A program made the position numbers and the translations under genes. From Phycisphaerae bacterium (GTDB lineage: Bacteria; Planctomycetota; Phycisphaerae; UBA1845; PWPN01), in the NCBI GenBank assembly GCA_035384605.1, contig DAOOIV010000012.1, positions 1-64,000 on the forward strand: a stretch of DNA of 64,000 nucleotides, in the 5' to 3' direction. The notes beneath the pieces are model-generated. The model worked only from the letters and a program-made list of their open reading frames with translations. It was not told the DNA's origin and searched no databases. Every line of letters begins with the position of its first letter. Positions within the stretch are counted from its first letter, which is position 1. Shown here piece by piece: positions 26,970 through 34,642 of the stretch.

Positions 26970-27033
26970 TGGCCGGCAGGTGTGCCATGACCCTGCGTCC
27001 GGCGCACGGGGCGTCCGGACGTCGATGTGAGTC

Positions 27034-27077
27034 GGCAAGGCCCGTCCCTCAGCGGAGGATGGGCCTTGCCCGTTTTT
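27034..27077 (+). terminator. Rho-independent terminator
   Basis: Arms GGCAAGGCCC (27034-27043) and GGGCCTTGCC (27061-27070) pair perfectly, extended inside by CTC/GAG, and are followed by CGTTTTT. It lies about 65 bp after the dockerin repeat protein stop and would end that transcript. The remaining gap to 27269 shows nothing else. Confidence 0.85.
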
Positions 27078-27269
27078 GTTGCTCGCGCCGGTGGCCGGTG
27101 CCCCACTCCAATGGGCCGAGTCGCCTGGCCCGAACGGCTGGGCGGCCAAATCGACAACGCGAGGCGCAGGTACCCATTCCCGAAGGGTTGGGTCCCAGAA
27201 TCGACAACGCAACCTTCTCGTCGTCCGCGAGAACAGCACGAAAAATGGAGAATGATCCTGGGCTGTCTC

Positions 27270-28301
27270 CTATTCAGGAGCGGTCGCCGTGGCCGGACAG
27301 GTGATGAGAACCTTGCGGCCGGATATCGGTGCGGCTTGCGCGCATGTTTCTGGATCGCAGTGCGCTTGGGTTGCGGCCCGCAAAAGGCGGCCCGCCTTAG
27401 GCCCTTTCAGGTGACGATCGAAGAAGCGAATCATGTCCAGGCGGGTGCGGCTCAGATGAGGTTCGCCCCAGCCGTGATCCTGGCGGTGCAAGATCTGCAG
27501 CTCGTTGCTCAGCCCGGCTTGACTCAGCCGACTGTGAAGCTCGTAAGCCTGGGGCGGCGGAACTAATGAATCAGCATCCCCGTGAAATGTGAGTACAGGA
27601 GGATCATCGTTGCTGATGTAACTCAAAGGAGAGGCTCGCCGAGCTTTCTCTTCCCGCTGTTTCGCATCAGGCCCAAGAAACGGTACGAGGTATTGCCGGA
27701 CGGCAAACTCAGACCAGCTTCTTGGTACCAGGTTTCCCGGTCCGAAGTAGTTGACGACCGCCTGCACCCGTGCCGATTCGCCGGTTTCGGCCTCGTCCTC
27801 CGGGCCGAACCGGTCGTCGTCGGACGCCAGACCGAGCATCAACGACAAGTGCCCGCCGGCGCTCAGACCCATGGCCCCGATATGGTCGGGGTCGATGTTG
27901 TACTCCTTTGCATGCCGCCGCAGCCATCGGACACAGTTGCGAACGTCGGCCACGGCCGCCGGGAAAGGGTGTCTCGGTGCCAGACGGTATGTGGGAGCGA
28001 CGGCGACGTAGCCGTAGACCGCGAGATACTCGATCCACGGCCGCATGCTCATGCGGCAGCCGGAAACCCATCCTCCGCCGTGGATACATACCACCGCCGG
28101 CCACGGACCTTTACCGGTTGTCGGCCGCGCCACATCAAGCTTCAATGTCTCGCCGCCCGCTTCGGCGAAGGTGATGCCCGTCTTGGTTTCGATTTCGCCG
28201 CGGGGCACGGCCACCGGAAGAACCATCGGCAAAGCACAACCTGCTGACGACGCGACCAGCGCAGCCAGCAGAACCAGAGCTGGTCCTGACCGTTGAAACA
28301 T
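27270..28301 (-). CDS. Alpha/beta-hydrolase esterase (BD-FAE/HSL-like), probable lipoprotein
   Basis: 343 residues from ATG 28301. The N-terminus is a signal sequence ending in ALVASSAGC, an imperfect lipobox. The fold is an esterase of the acetyl-xylan or carboxylesterase type: AVVCIHGGGWVSG (oxyanion HGGGW), GAMGLSAGGHLSLML (nucleophile Ser in GLSAG), FHGDADSLVPP (Asp) and RQDHGWGEP (His). After the natural-looking end FFDRHLKG the frame continues about 37 residues into a copy of the dispersed repeat (27306-27401), so the tail is repeat-derived. It may act on acetylated polysaccharides, in keeping with nearby secreted proteins (inference). Confidence 0.85.
   Translation of the reverse strand: MFQRSGPALVLLAALVASSAGCALPMVLPVAVPRGEIETKTGITFAEAGGETLKLDVARPTTGKGPWPAVVCIHGGGWVSGCRMSMRPWIEYLAVYGYVAVAPTYRLAPRHPFPAAVADVRNCVRWLRRHAKEYNIDPDHIGAMGLSAGGHLSLMLGLASDDDRFGPEDEAETGESARVQAVVNYFGPGNLVPRSWSEFAVRQYLVPFLGPDAKQREEKARRASPLSYISNDDPPVLTFHGDADSLVPPPQAYELHSRLSQAGLSNELQILHRQDHGWGEPHLSRTRLDMIRFFDRHLKGPKAGRLLRAATQAHCDPETCAQAAPISGRKVLITCPATATAPE
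27306..27401. repeat. Dispersed repeat, copy B (overlaps 3' end of esterase)
   Basis: This is nearly identical to 50912-51007 (about eight differences in 95 bases) and partly similar to 8978-9047, all in the same orientation. It ends in a short hairpin (AAGGCG/CGCCTT around 27384-27398); on the minus strand the corresponding hairpins are followed by T-runs. Here the minus-strand reading forms the last part of the esterase (AATQAHCDPETCAQAAPISG). Confidence 0.8.
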
Positions 28302-28487
28302 GCCGCCATCTGTAGTTGCTTCGATCGCGGACGTCAAGTCTCATGATGAGACAATGGCGCAGCGCGTTGCTCCTATTGGCGGCTGACTCGGGCCCCAATG
28401 GAGATACTTCACAGAATCGCCCGCCGTTGCAGGCCGTCATATTCCCCCCTGACTCCTCAAACGTAACGTTGAGCAAGCAAACGAAAC

Positions 28488-29126
28488 TCAAGGACCCCCG
28501 TTGATTAACCCCATCACCTCGGCACGGGCGGCCGCATGGTCCCGGAACGTCCCCCGCACCGCCGAGGTGACCATTGTCCCGTTCGGTTTCTGAACCCCCC
28601 GCATTTTCATGCATAAGTGTTCGGCCTCAACAACCACCACCGCCCCCTTGGGGGCAAGATGCTCCATCAGCGCGTCGGCGATCTGCGCCGTCATACGTTC
28701 CTGTACCTGTGGCCGACGGGCGAACGCGTCAACCGTCCTTGCCAGCTTCGAAAGGCCGACCACCTTGCCGTTCGGCAGATACGCCACATGGGCCACACCA
28801 TGAAAGGGCAGAAGATGGTGCTCGCAGAGGCTGAAAAAGTTGATGTTGCGCAGTAGCACAATCTCGTCGTAATTCTCGTTGAACACACGCTGCAGGTGCA
28901 CGGCCGGATCCGTTCGCAAACCCGCGAACAACTCCCCGTACATCCGCGCCACCCGCCGGGGCGTATCGGCCAGACCTTCGCGATCCGGATCTTCACCAAG
29001 AGCCTCTAGCAGTTGACGCACTGCTTTCTCCACCTTCCGGTCCGAGTGCCGCTGAGTAGAACCGTGCCTTGCAGAGAGGCTCGGAAACCTGACCAGCGAT
29101 TCAACCACGTTCTTCTGAGCGATCAT
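28488..29126 (-). CDS. folE: GTP cyclohydrolase I
   Basis: 212 residues, the normal length. It converts GTP to 7,8-dihydroneopterin triphosphate, the first step of folate and pterin synthesis. Diagnostic blocks: [40 protein letters not shown] (zinc Cys and substrate His residues), [20 protein letters not shown] and [19 protein letters not shown] (second zinc Cys). It is transcribed divergently from the regulator at 29367; the 240-bp gap carries two tandem CGTTCA sites. Downstream on the other strand are pteridine-reductase-like, folB and folK genes, so this is a folate locus split across a divergent promoter. Confidence 0.97.
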   Translation of the reverse strand: MIAQKNVVESLVRFPSLSARHGSTQRHSDRKVEKAVRQLLEALGEDPDREGLADTPRRVARMYGELFAGLRTDPAVHLQRVFNENYDEIVLLRNINFFSLCEHHLLPFHGVAHVAYLPNGKVVGLSKLARTVDAFARRPQVQERMTAQIADALMEHLAPKGAVVVVEAEHLCMKMRGVQKPNGTMVTSAVRGTFRDHAAARAEVMGLINGGP

Positions 29127-29200
29127 CTGACATCCTCCCAGGCCGCTACCTTGCGGCCAACGCCAGAGAATAGGCTACCAAATCACGGATGACCAGCAGA

Positions 29201-29222
29201 AAATCGTTCAAATCGTTCATTT
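29201..29222. promoter_or_regulatory. Tandem CGTTCA boxes, site 1 (folE side)
   Basis: CGTTCA occurs at 29205-29210 and 29214-29219, a 9-bp period inside the word ATCGTTCAA. The site lies about 75 bp upstream of the folE start. The same pair, with the same period, occurs at 29334-29353 next to the regulator start. Head-to-tail boxes are how CarH-type MerR regulators bind, but the period here is one helical turn less about one base. Confidence 0.6.
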
Positions 29223-29333
29223 GGGTTGTGCGCTTATTAAACCATTTTCATAAAATAACTTAGATCGCAATCGCCGATCAACTCAGTCAGTTCGTGGTAG
29301 CCGAGTAACTACCCAAATCTCGAAAATGGCCTA

Positions 29334-29353
29334 GAATCGTTCAAAACGTTCAT
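29334..29353. promoter_or_regulatory. Tandem CGTTCA boxes, site 2 (regulator side)
   Basis: CGTTCA occurs at 29338-29343 and 29347-29352, ending 14 bp before the regulator ATG. Its position, overlapping the leader or promoter, suggests autoregulation. It matches site 1 in sequence and spacing. Confidence 0.6.
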
Positions 29354-29366
29354 CAGGGGTGATGCC

Positions 29367-30239
29367 ATGAAAGAGCTGGTCAGTCCAAAGCAGGTCGCGC
29401 TGGCACTGGGCGTAAGCGAAGCGTCTTTGAAACGCTGGTGCGATAAAGGATTGATACCCGCGATCCGGACCGCAGGCGGCCACCGGCGATTGCCGATCAA
29501 CGGCGTCATCCATTTCATCCGGCAGACGGGTCAGCACGTGGCTCGGCCCGAAATCCTCGGCCTCCCGCCGATCACCCGGCAAACCGCCGCCGCCATCGAG
29601 AGCCTCAAGACCCTGTTCAGAGATGCCCTCGAGTCTGGCGATGAGGATCAGGCTCGACGAATCGTGATGAGCATGTTCGTCAACGGGCGCAAGGCTCATG
29701 AGATCTGCGATTCCATCATCGCCCCTTCCTTCCACGAAATCGGCGACCGGTGGCAGCATGGCGAGATCGAGATCTACCAGGAACGCCGTGGCGTCGAGAT
29801 CGTGTCGCGACTGCTTCACGAACTGCGGCTGATTCTTCCCCCGCCTCCCGAGGCGGCAATGACCGCGATCGGCGCCACATTGCAGGGCGATCCTTACGGG
29901 CTCGCGACGAGCATGGTCGAGGTAACCTTGCTGGAAGCGGGTTGGGCGGCGAGGTCCTATGGCTGTGGTCATCCGGCGGCTACCTTGGCGGCGGCCATCG
30001 AGGATGTGCGGCCGAGCTTGTTCTGGCTGAGTGCGTCCGTTATCCGAGAGATCCCCGTTTTCATTCAAGAGTGTCGCTTGTTGTATGAGACGGCCCTGAG
30101 CTGCGGAAGTGCTTTTGTCATCGGCGGTCGAGCACTGGTCCCCGAGATCAGATGCCAGATCGGCTACTCGGCGTTCTGCGACACCCTCGCTCACTTGTGG
30201 GGTCTTGCCATGGCCTTGCGACCGAGAGGAGGCGGTTGA
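29367..30239 (+). CDS. MerR-type regulator with B12-binding-like domain, degenerate ligand residues
   Basis: 290 residues. An N-terminal winged helix-turn-helix of MerR/excisionase type (VSPKQVALALGVSEASLKRWCDKGLIPAIRTAGGHRRL) is followed by a helical B12-binding-type bundle (residues about 75-165) and a Rossmann-like B12-binding fold (from about 170: GATLQGDPYGLATSMVEVT, LFWLSASV, FVIGGRAL). This is the CarH/LitR layout. The axial-ligand motif D/E-x-H-x-x-G reads DPYGLA, with Tyr for His, and the Wx9EH motif reads W, nine residues, then ER. Standard cobalamin binding is therefore doubtful. It probably controls folE and the downstream folate genes through the CGTTCA sites. The ligand is unknown. 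Confidence 0.85.
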   Translation: MKELVSPKQVALALGVSEASLKRWCDKGLIPAIRTAGGHRRLPINGVIHFIRQTGQHVARPEILGLPPITRQTAAAIESLKTLFRDALESGDEDQARRIVMSMFVNGRKAHEICDSIIAPSFHEIGDRWQHGEIEIYQERRGVEIVSRLLHELRLILPPPPEAAMTAIGATLQGDPYGLATSMVEVTLLEAGWAARSYGCGHPAATLAAAIEDVRPSLFWLSASVIREIPVFIQECRLLYETALSCGSAFVIGGRALVPEIRCQIGYSAFCDTLAHLWGLAMALRPRGGG

Positions 30240-30342
30240 TGCAATACTTGGTTAACCTGGCCCGGCTGACCATCGTTCCGTTTGCCAAAGCCTGCCTGAC
30301 ACCATAAGGTGTATCGCAGGTTTTCTGGAGGCACGTTCAGCC

Positions 30343-31083
30343 ATGGATCTCTCCGGCAAGACGGCACTGATTACCGGCGGCGGTAAGCGGCTCGGGCGGG
30401 CGACGGCGCTCGCCCTCGCATCCCAGGGAGTATCCGTGGTCGTGCACTATCAGACTTCCACCCAGGCCGCCGAACAGTGCGCCGACGCTGCCCGACGCCT
30501 CGGTGTCAACGCTTGGACCATTCACGCCGACCTGGGCGACACGGCGGTCTGCGAAAAGCTGTTCGACCGGGCCGGGAAACAGGCCGGATCGATCGACATC
30601 CTCGTCAACAACGCATCGATCTTCCCGCGGAACACCCTGCTCGATATGACGGTGCCGGACGTCGCGGAAAACGTCCAAGTCAACGCGATGGCGCCCTTTC
30701 TCCTTTCTCGGTCGCTCGCCGCCCAGGGACGCCCCGGCGCGATCATCAATCTCCTCGACACCCGAGTCGTCCATTACGACCGCGTCCATGCCGCCTATCA
30801 CCTGAGCAAACGGATGCTGCTGACGCTCACTCGAATGATGGCCCTGGAGTTCGCTCCGTCGATCCGGGTCAACGCCGTGGCTCCCGGACTCATTCTCCCG
30901 CCCCCGGGCGAAGACGAGTCCTATCTCCAGAAGATGGCCGCCGGCGTTCCCCTCCGGCGAATGGGCAGCGTCGAGGAAATCACCGCAGCCGTCCTCTTTC
31001 TGCTGCGAAGCGATTTCATCACCGGCCAGGTGATCTTTGTCGACGGCGGTTTTCACATGAAGGGAAGCGTGTATGGCCTCTGA
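30343..31083 (+). CDS. Pteridine reductase-like short-chain dehydrogenase
   Basis: 246 residues, SDR fold. The cofactor motif is TGGGKRLG, the TGxxxRxG form typical of pteridine reductases (PTR1/FolM) rather than the TGxxxGxG of FabG. VVVHYQTS fits an NADPH-binding basic context, followed by ILVNNASIF, the catalytic YHLSK and VNAVAPG. It overlaps folB by 11 bases and is followed by folK, so reduction of dihydrobiopterin, dihydromonapterin or dihydrofolate is a reasonable role. FabG-like or sugar reductase activity cannot be excluded. It lies 103 bp after the regulator and may be co-transcribed with it. Confidence 0.8.
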   Translation: MDLSGKTALITGGGKRLGRATALALASQGVSVVVHYQTSTQAAEQCADAARRLGVNAWTIHADLGDTAVCEKLFDRAGKQAGSIDILVNNASIFPRNTLLDMTVPDVAENVQVNAMAPFLLSRSLAAQGRPGAIINLLDTRVVHYDRVHAAYHLSKRMLLTLTRMMALEFAPSIRVNAVAPGLILPPPGEDESYLQKMAAGVPLRRMGSVEEITAAVLFLLRSDFITGQVIFVDGGFHMKGSVYGL

Positions 31084-31456
31084 TGGTGACCGTCTCGATC
31101 ACATCCACATCCGCGACCTGGCCCTGCGCTGCGTCATCGGCATCTACGAGGAAGAACGGCGGGAAAAGCAGGACGTCATCATCAACATCACGCTTTATGC
31201 TGATCTGCACAAGCCGTGCCGAACCGACGATGTCGCGGATACCATCGATTACAAGGTGCTTAAGAAGAAGATCATCGCCTTGGTCGAGCAGTCATCCTGC
31301 CGACTGATCGAGCACCTGGCCGAGGGCGTCGCCCAGACCTGCTTGGCGGAGCCGCGCGTGGTGCGCGTCACGGTCTGCGTCGACAAGCCGGCGGCGCTGC
31401 GTTTCGCCCGCAGCGTGGCCGTGGAGATTACCCGCGATCGAGAAAGCCGTGTCTGA
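31073..31456 (+). CDS. folB: Dihydroneopterin aldolase
   Basis: 127 residues. It converts dihydroneopterin to 6-hydroxymethyl-dihydropterin and glycolaldehyde. Conserved features: IHIRDLALRCVIGIYEEERREKQ with the catalytic Glu, DDVADTIDYKVLKKKI, and SCRLIEHLAEGVAQ. The VTVCVDKPAALRFARSVAVEI end carries the conserved KP. The start ATG lies 11 bases inside the upstream reductase gene and its end overlaps folK by 8 bases, so translation is probably coupled. Confidence 0.92.
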   Translation: MASDGDRLDHIHIRDLALRCVIGIYEEERREKQDVIINITLYADLHKPCRTDDVADTIDYKVLKKKIIALVEQSSCRLIEHLAEGVAQTCLAEPRVVRVTVCVDKPAALRFARSVAVEITRDRESRV

Positions 31457-31985
31457 CCAACCCGTGGATGCCTTCATCGCCGTAGGCTCGAACATCAGGC
31501 CGCAGCAAAACGTGACCGACGCCCTCGAGCTGCTCCAGCAGCAGGTTCGCGTCTTGGCCTCATCCACGTTCTACTGGACGTCCCCCCTGGACCGGACCGA
31601 TCAGCCCCGTTTTCTCAACGGCGTCTGGCGCATCCGGACAAGCCTCTTACCCCGATCGCTGAAGTTCGACGTCCTCCGTGGCATCGAGTCAAAACTGGGC
31701 CGTGCCCGCACCAAGGACAAGTACGCCCCAAGGCCAATCGATCTTGACATCGTTCTTTACGGCCGACTCATGCTGAACGAGCCCGACCTGTTGATCCCCG
31801 ACCCCGATATTCGTCGGCGCCCTTTCATAGCGGTGCCGCTCCTGGAGCTGGCCCCCGACCTGACCATGCCGGACACGGGCGAACCCATCGCAGCGTTGGC
31901 CGACCGGCAGACAGCCATGCATCTTGAACCCGCCGAGGCGGTGACCAAGCGCCTCCGGCAAGCGATCAGAACCCGGCACGCATAA
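31449..31985 (+). CDS. folK: 2-amino-4-hydroxy-6-hydroxymethyldihydropteridine pyrophosphokinase
   Basis: 178 residues with a GTG start overlapping folB. HPPK signature: AFIAVGSNIRPQQNVTDALE, FYWTSPLDRTDQPRFLNGVW, LGRARTKDKYAPRPIDLDIV (the metal-binding D-x-D), LIPDPDIRRRPFIAVPLLELAP. It transfers pyrophosphate from ATP to the pterin alcohol made by FolB. No folP is in the window. The last gene of the reductase-folB-folK run. Confidence 0.94.
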   Translation: MSDQPVDAFIAVGSNIRPQQNVTDALELLQQQVRVLASSTFYWTSPLDRTDQPRFLNGVWRIRTSLLPRSLKFDVLRGIESKLGRARTKDKYAPRPIDLDIVLYGRLMLNEPDLLIPDPDIRRRPFIAVPLLELAPDLTMPDTGEPIAALADRQTAMHLEPAEAVTKRLRQAIRTRHA

Positions 31986-32382
31986 CGGTACCCGACGCAC
32001 TCAGCCTTCGAACTGGCCCCCAGCCCTGCGGCTACCTCAACCCGAAACAACGATTGTCTGGTAACCTCGCTCGCCGGTGCCTGTCTATGGCCAACGGCTT
32101 GGCGGCGCGATCCCGTTTTGCCCGGCCCAGACACCCCAAAATCGCCTATTCGCTTTCCTTCCGGAGCACCCCGTGTGTTATCCTCGTGAGGCAAGCGGCA
32201 GGGAGATACTCTGCCCACGAACAGACGGCTGTCGCCTGGCCGAAAGGGCGTTTGTCCGGCAGCACCAAAAAGCTCGCCGCGCCAAACGAACCCAACGCCG
32301 TTTCCACCTAAGTCTTTACTATAAAAGACTTTATGTGAAAAACAGCCCGTTGCGGAGGGCGCCTGCCTGGGGCCTGACCAGG
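31986..32382. other. Intergenic region upstream of argS
   Basis: No gene is seen. The only structure is an AT-rich hairpin at 32310-32331 (8-bp arms AAGTCTTT and AAAGACTT, loop ACTATA), out of character for this GC-rich DNA. It could form part of a terminator, attenuator or operator. Confidence 0.45.
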
Positions 32383-32411
32383 TTCGATTCGATGCCCGGT
32401 TGTGCTAGAAT
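32383..32411 (+). promoter_or_regulatory. Candidate argS promoter
   Basis: TTCGAT (32383-32388) and TAGAAT (32406-32411) with a 17-bp spacer. Predicted start about 32418, giving a leader of about 30 bases before the ATG at 32450. Confidence 0.5.
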
Positions 32412-32449
32412 CCCGCCCTTTGCGACGCCGCAACAGCATGGAGAACGTC

Positions 32450-34348
32450 ATGAGGTCGATCGCCGGACAACTGAATTCGCTGTTCTCCAAGGCCATCGAA
32501 CGGGCCTTCGGCGACCCCGGCCGCAGGGCCGATCCGATGATTCGCCCCGCCGCCGATGAAAGGTTCGGAGACTACCAGAGCAACGTGGCCATGGGTCTGG
32601 CCAAGCGGCTCGGGTCCAAGCCCCGCGAGGTGGCCCAGAGAATCGTGGACGCCTTGGCCGCTGAACCGCAGGCTACCGCCATGTGCGAGCCCTTCGAGAT
32701 CGCCGGGCCGGGCTTTATCAACATTCACCTGCGGCCTGAGTGGATGGCCGACGTTCTCAATGCCGTCCCCGCCGCCGGCGACCGCGACCGCCTCGGCATC
32801 GACACGGCCGAGAACCCACAAACTGTCGTCGTCGACTACTCCAGCCCGAACATCGCCAAGCAAATGCACGTCGGCCACCTCCGCAGCACCATCATCGGCG
32901 ACTCCATCGCCCGTATCCTCGAGTTCGAAGGTCACAAGGTCATCCGCCAGAACCACATCGGCGATTGGGGGACGCAATTCGGCATGCTCTGCGCCTATCT
33001 CAAAGAGAAGATGCCGGACGCCCTGAGCAACCCGGCGGACGTTCACCTCGCTGACCTGGAGAGCTTCTATAAACAGGCCAACGCCCTTGATCAGGAAGAT
33101 GCCGCTTTTCACGAGCGGGCTCGGGCCGAGGTCGTTGCTCTGCACAACCGCGACCAGAGTACCCTGAAGGCCTGGCGGTACATCGTGAACGAGTCGCGCA
33201 ACCACTACATGCCCATCTACCGGCGGCTGGGTGTCAGCCTGCGTCAGGAAGACGAACGCGGCGAAAGCTTCTACGCCGACAGACTTGCCGGCGTCGTCGC
33301 CGAACTCGAACGCGACTTCGGCCAAGGTGCTCCATCCCGGCCTCTTGACGAGCCGCGGGGTTCATCCCCGCGGTCCGATCTTCCACGTATTCGCGTTGAA
33401 GTCTCCGACGGCGCCCTCTGCGTCTTTCACGAAACCCCGTCCGGCGAGCCGATGTTCAAAAACCCCGACGGCAAGCCCGTGCCGATGATCATTCGCAAGT
33501 CCGACGGCGCCTACCTCTACGCCACTACGGACCTGGCAGCCGTGCAATTCCGCATTCGCGAACTGGGCGCCGACCGCATCGTCTACGTCACCGACGCCCG
33601 TCAGGCCCAGCACTTCGAGATGGTCTTCGCCACCGCCCGGGCCGCCGCTTGGACGCTCCACGGCGGCCGCACGACGCCCGTGCAACTCGACCACGTGACC
33701 TTCGGATCGATCCTCGGTGACGACCGCAAGCCGCTCAAAACCCGCAGCGGCGAGAACGTCAGACTCGCCGATCTGCTTGACGAGGCCGTCAACCGGGCCG
33801 AGAAACTGATCCGCTCCAACGAAGCCGACCCTGCCAAACGCCGCGGCTTCACCCAGGACGAAATCCGCGACATCGCCGAGGCCGTCGGCATCGGGGCGGT
33901 CAAGTACGCCGACCTCTCGCAGAACCGCCAGAGCGATTACGTGTTCAGTTGGGACAAAATGCTGGCCATGGAGGGCAACACCGCCCCGTACATGATGTAC
34001 GCCTACGCCCGCATCCGCTCGATCTATCGCAAGGGCGCCGAAGAGAGCCGTGATCTAGCGGCCGGCCGTGTTCAGCTTGTCGAACCGGCCGAGCGGGTCC
34101 TTGCCCGCCAGGTGCTCCGCCTGCCGGAAACCCTCGAAGGCGCCGCCGTCGGCCTGCGGCTCAACATCATCACCGAATACCTGTATAATCTGGCAGGAGC
34201 CTTCATGAGCTTCTACGAGGCCTGCCCGGTCCTCAAGGCCGGCTCCGACGCCCTTCGCGCCTCGCGCCTGAGGCTCTGCGACCTCACCGCCCGGGCCCTC
34301 CGCATCGGCCTCGACCTGCTCGGCATCCGCGTCGTCGAACGAATGTGA
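32450..34348 (+). CDS. argS: Arginyl-tRNA synthetase
   Basis: 632 residues. ATG 32450 is chosen because GGAG lies six bases upstream; ATG 32438 and an earlier frame start at 32402 lack such a site. Class I synthetase: Arg-tRNA N-terminal domain (residues 1-90), HVGH signature at 140-143, DYSSPNIAKQMHVGHLRSTI, IRQNHIGDWGTQFGMLCAYL, the VTDARQAQHF block and a KPLKTRSGENV block in place of KMSKS as in many ArgRS, DALR anticodon domain, and the usual terminal ERM. Around residues 295-312 a Pro/Ser/Arg-rich insert (GAPSRPLDEPRGSSPRSDL) is encoded by a sequence containing a perfect palindrome (see 33353). Confidence 0.97.
   Translation: MRSIAGQLNSLFSKAIERAFGDPGRRADPMIRPAADERFGDYQSNVAMGLAKRLGSKPREVAQRIVDALAAEPQATAMCEPFEIAGPGFINIHLRPEWMADVLNAVPAAGDRDRLGIDTAENPQTVVVDYSSPNIAKQMHVGHLRSTIIGDSIARILEFEGHKVIRQNHIGDWGTQFGMLCAYLKEKMPDALSNPADVHLADLESFYKQANALDQEDAAFHERARAEVVALHNRDQSTLKAWRYIVNESRNHYMPIYRRLGVSLRQEDERGESFYADRLAGVVAELERDFGQGAPSRPLDEPRGSSPRSDLPRIRVEVSDGALCVFHETPSGEPMFKNPDGKPVPMIIRKSDGAYLYATTDLAAVQFRIRELGADRIVYVTDARQAQHFEMVFATARAAAWTLHGGRTTPVQLDHVTFGSILGDDRKPLKTRSGENVRLADLLDEAVNRAEKLIRSNEADPAKRRGFTQDEIRDIAEAVGIGAVKYADLSQNRQSDYVFSWDKMLAMEGNTAPYMMYAYARIRSIYRKGAEESRDLAAGRVQLVEPAERVLARQVLRLPETLEGAAVGLRLNIITEYLYNLAGAFMSFYEACPVLKAGSDALRASRLRLCDLTARALRIGLDLLGIRVVERM
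33353..33373. repeat. Palindrome inserted in frame in argS
   Basis: Eight-base arms CCGCGGGG and CCCCGCGG flank a 5-base loop TTCAT. It lies in the insert of ArgRS, between the catalytic fold segments, and keeps the reading frame. This resembles palindromic elements that invade protein genes in other bacteria. Confidence 0.7.
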
Positions 34349-34642
34349 CGGCTCCCAAGTGGGGCCGACGCCCCCGTCGCTGCACCAGGTTGTCCGGCGT
34401 CTGCGCGCCGGAGCGGGTGTAACGATTGCCACCACAAGGCACGGCACGGTCGAAGCCGCCAAACGCGGCGAGACCTGCCATGGGTGCTGCCCGCGAATGA
34501 GAACGGAGGTGGCCCAAAGGCACGGCACGGTCGGAGCAGGACTCAGACCCGCCGCGCGTGCCGGACGCCGCTCGCTACACGGCCTTACTCTATGGTATGC
34601 TGGTCGCCGTTCATTCATCCCCGTGCGAGGAGTGTCTGAATC
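34349..34642. repeat. Intergenic region with two 15-bp repeats
   Basis: No gene is seen between argS and the DoxX gene. GGCACGGCACGGTCG occurs at 34438-34452 and again at 34519-34533. At about 34361 a GGGGCCGACGCCCC-type hairpin resembles the one at 230-251. GAGGAG precedes the next start. Confidence 0.45.
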
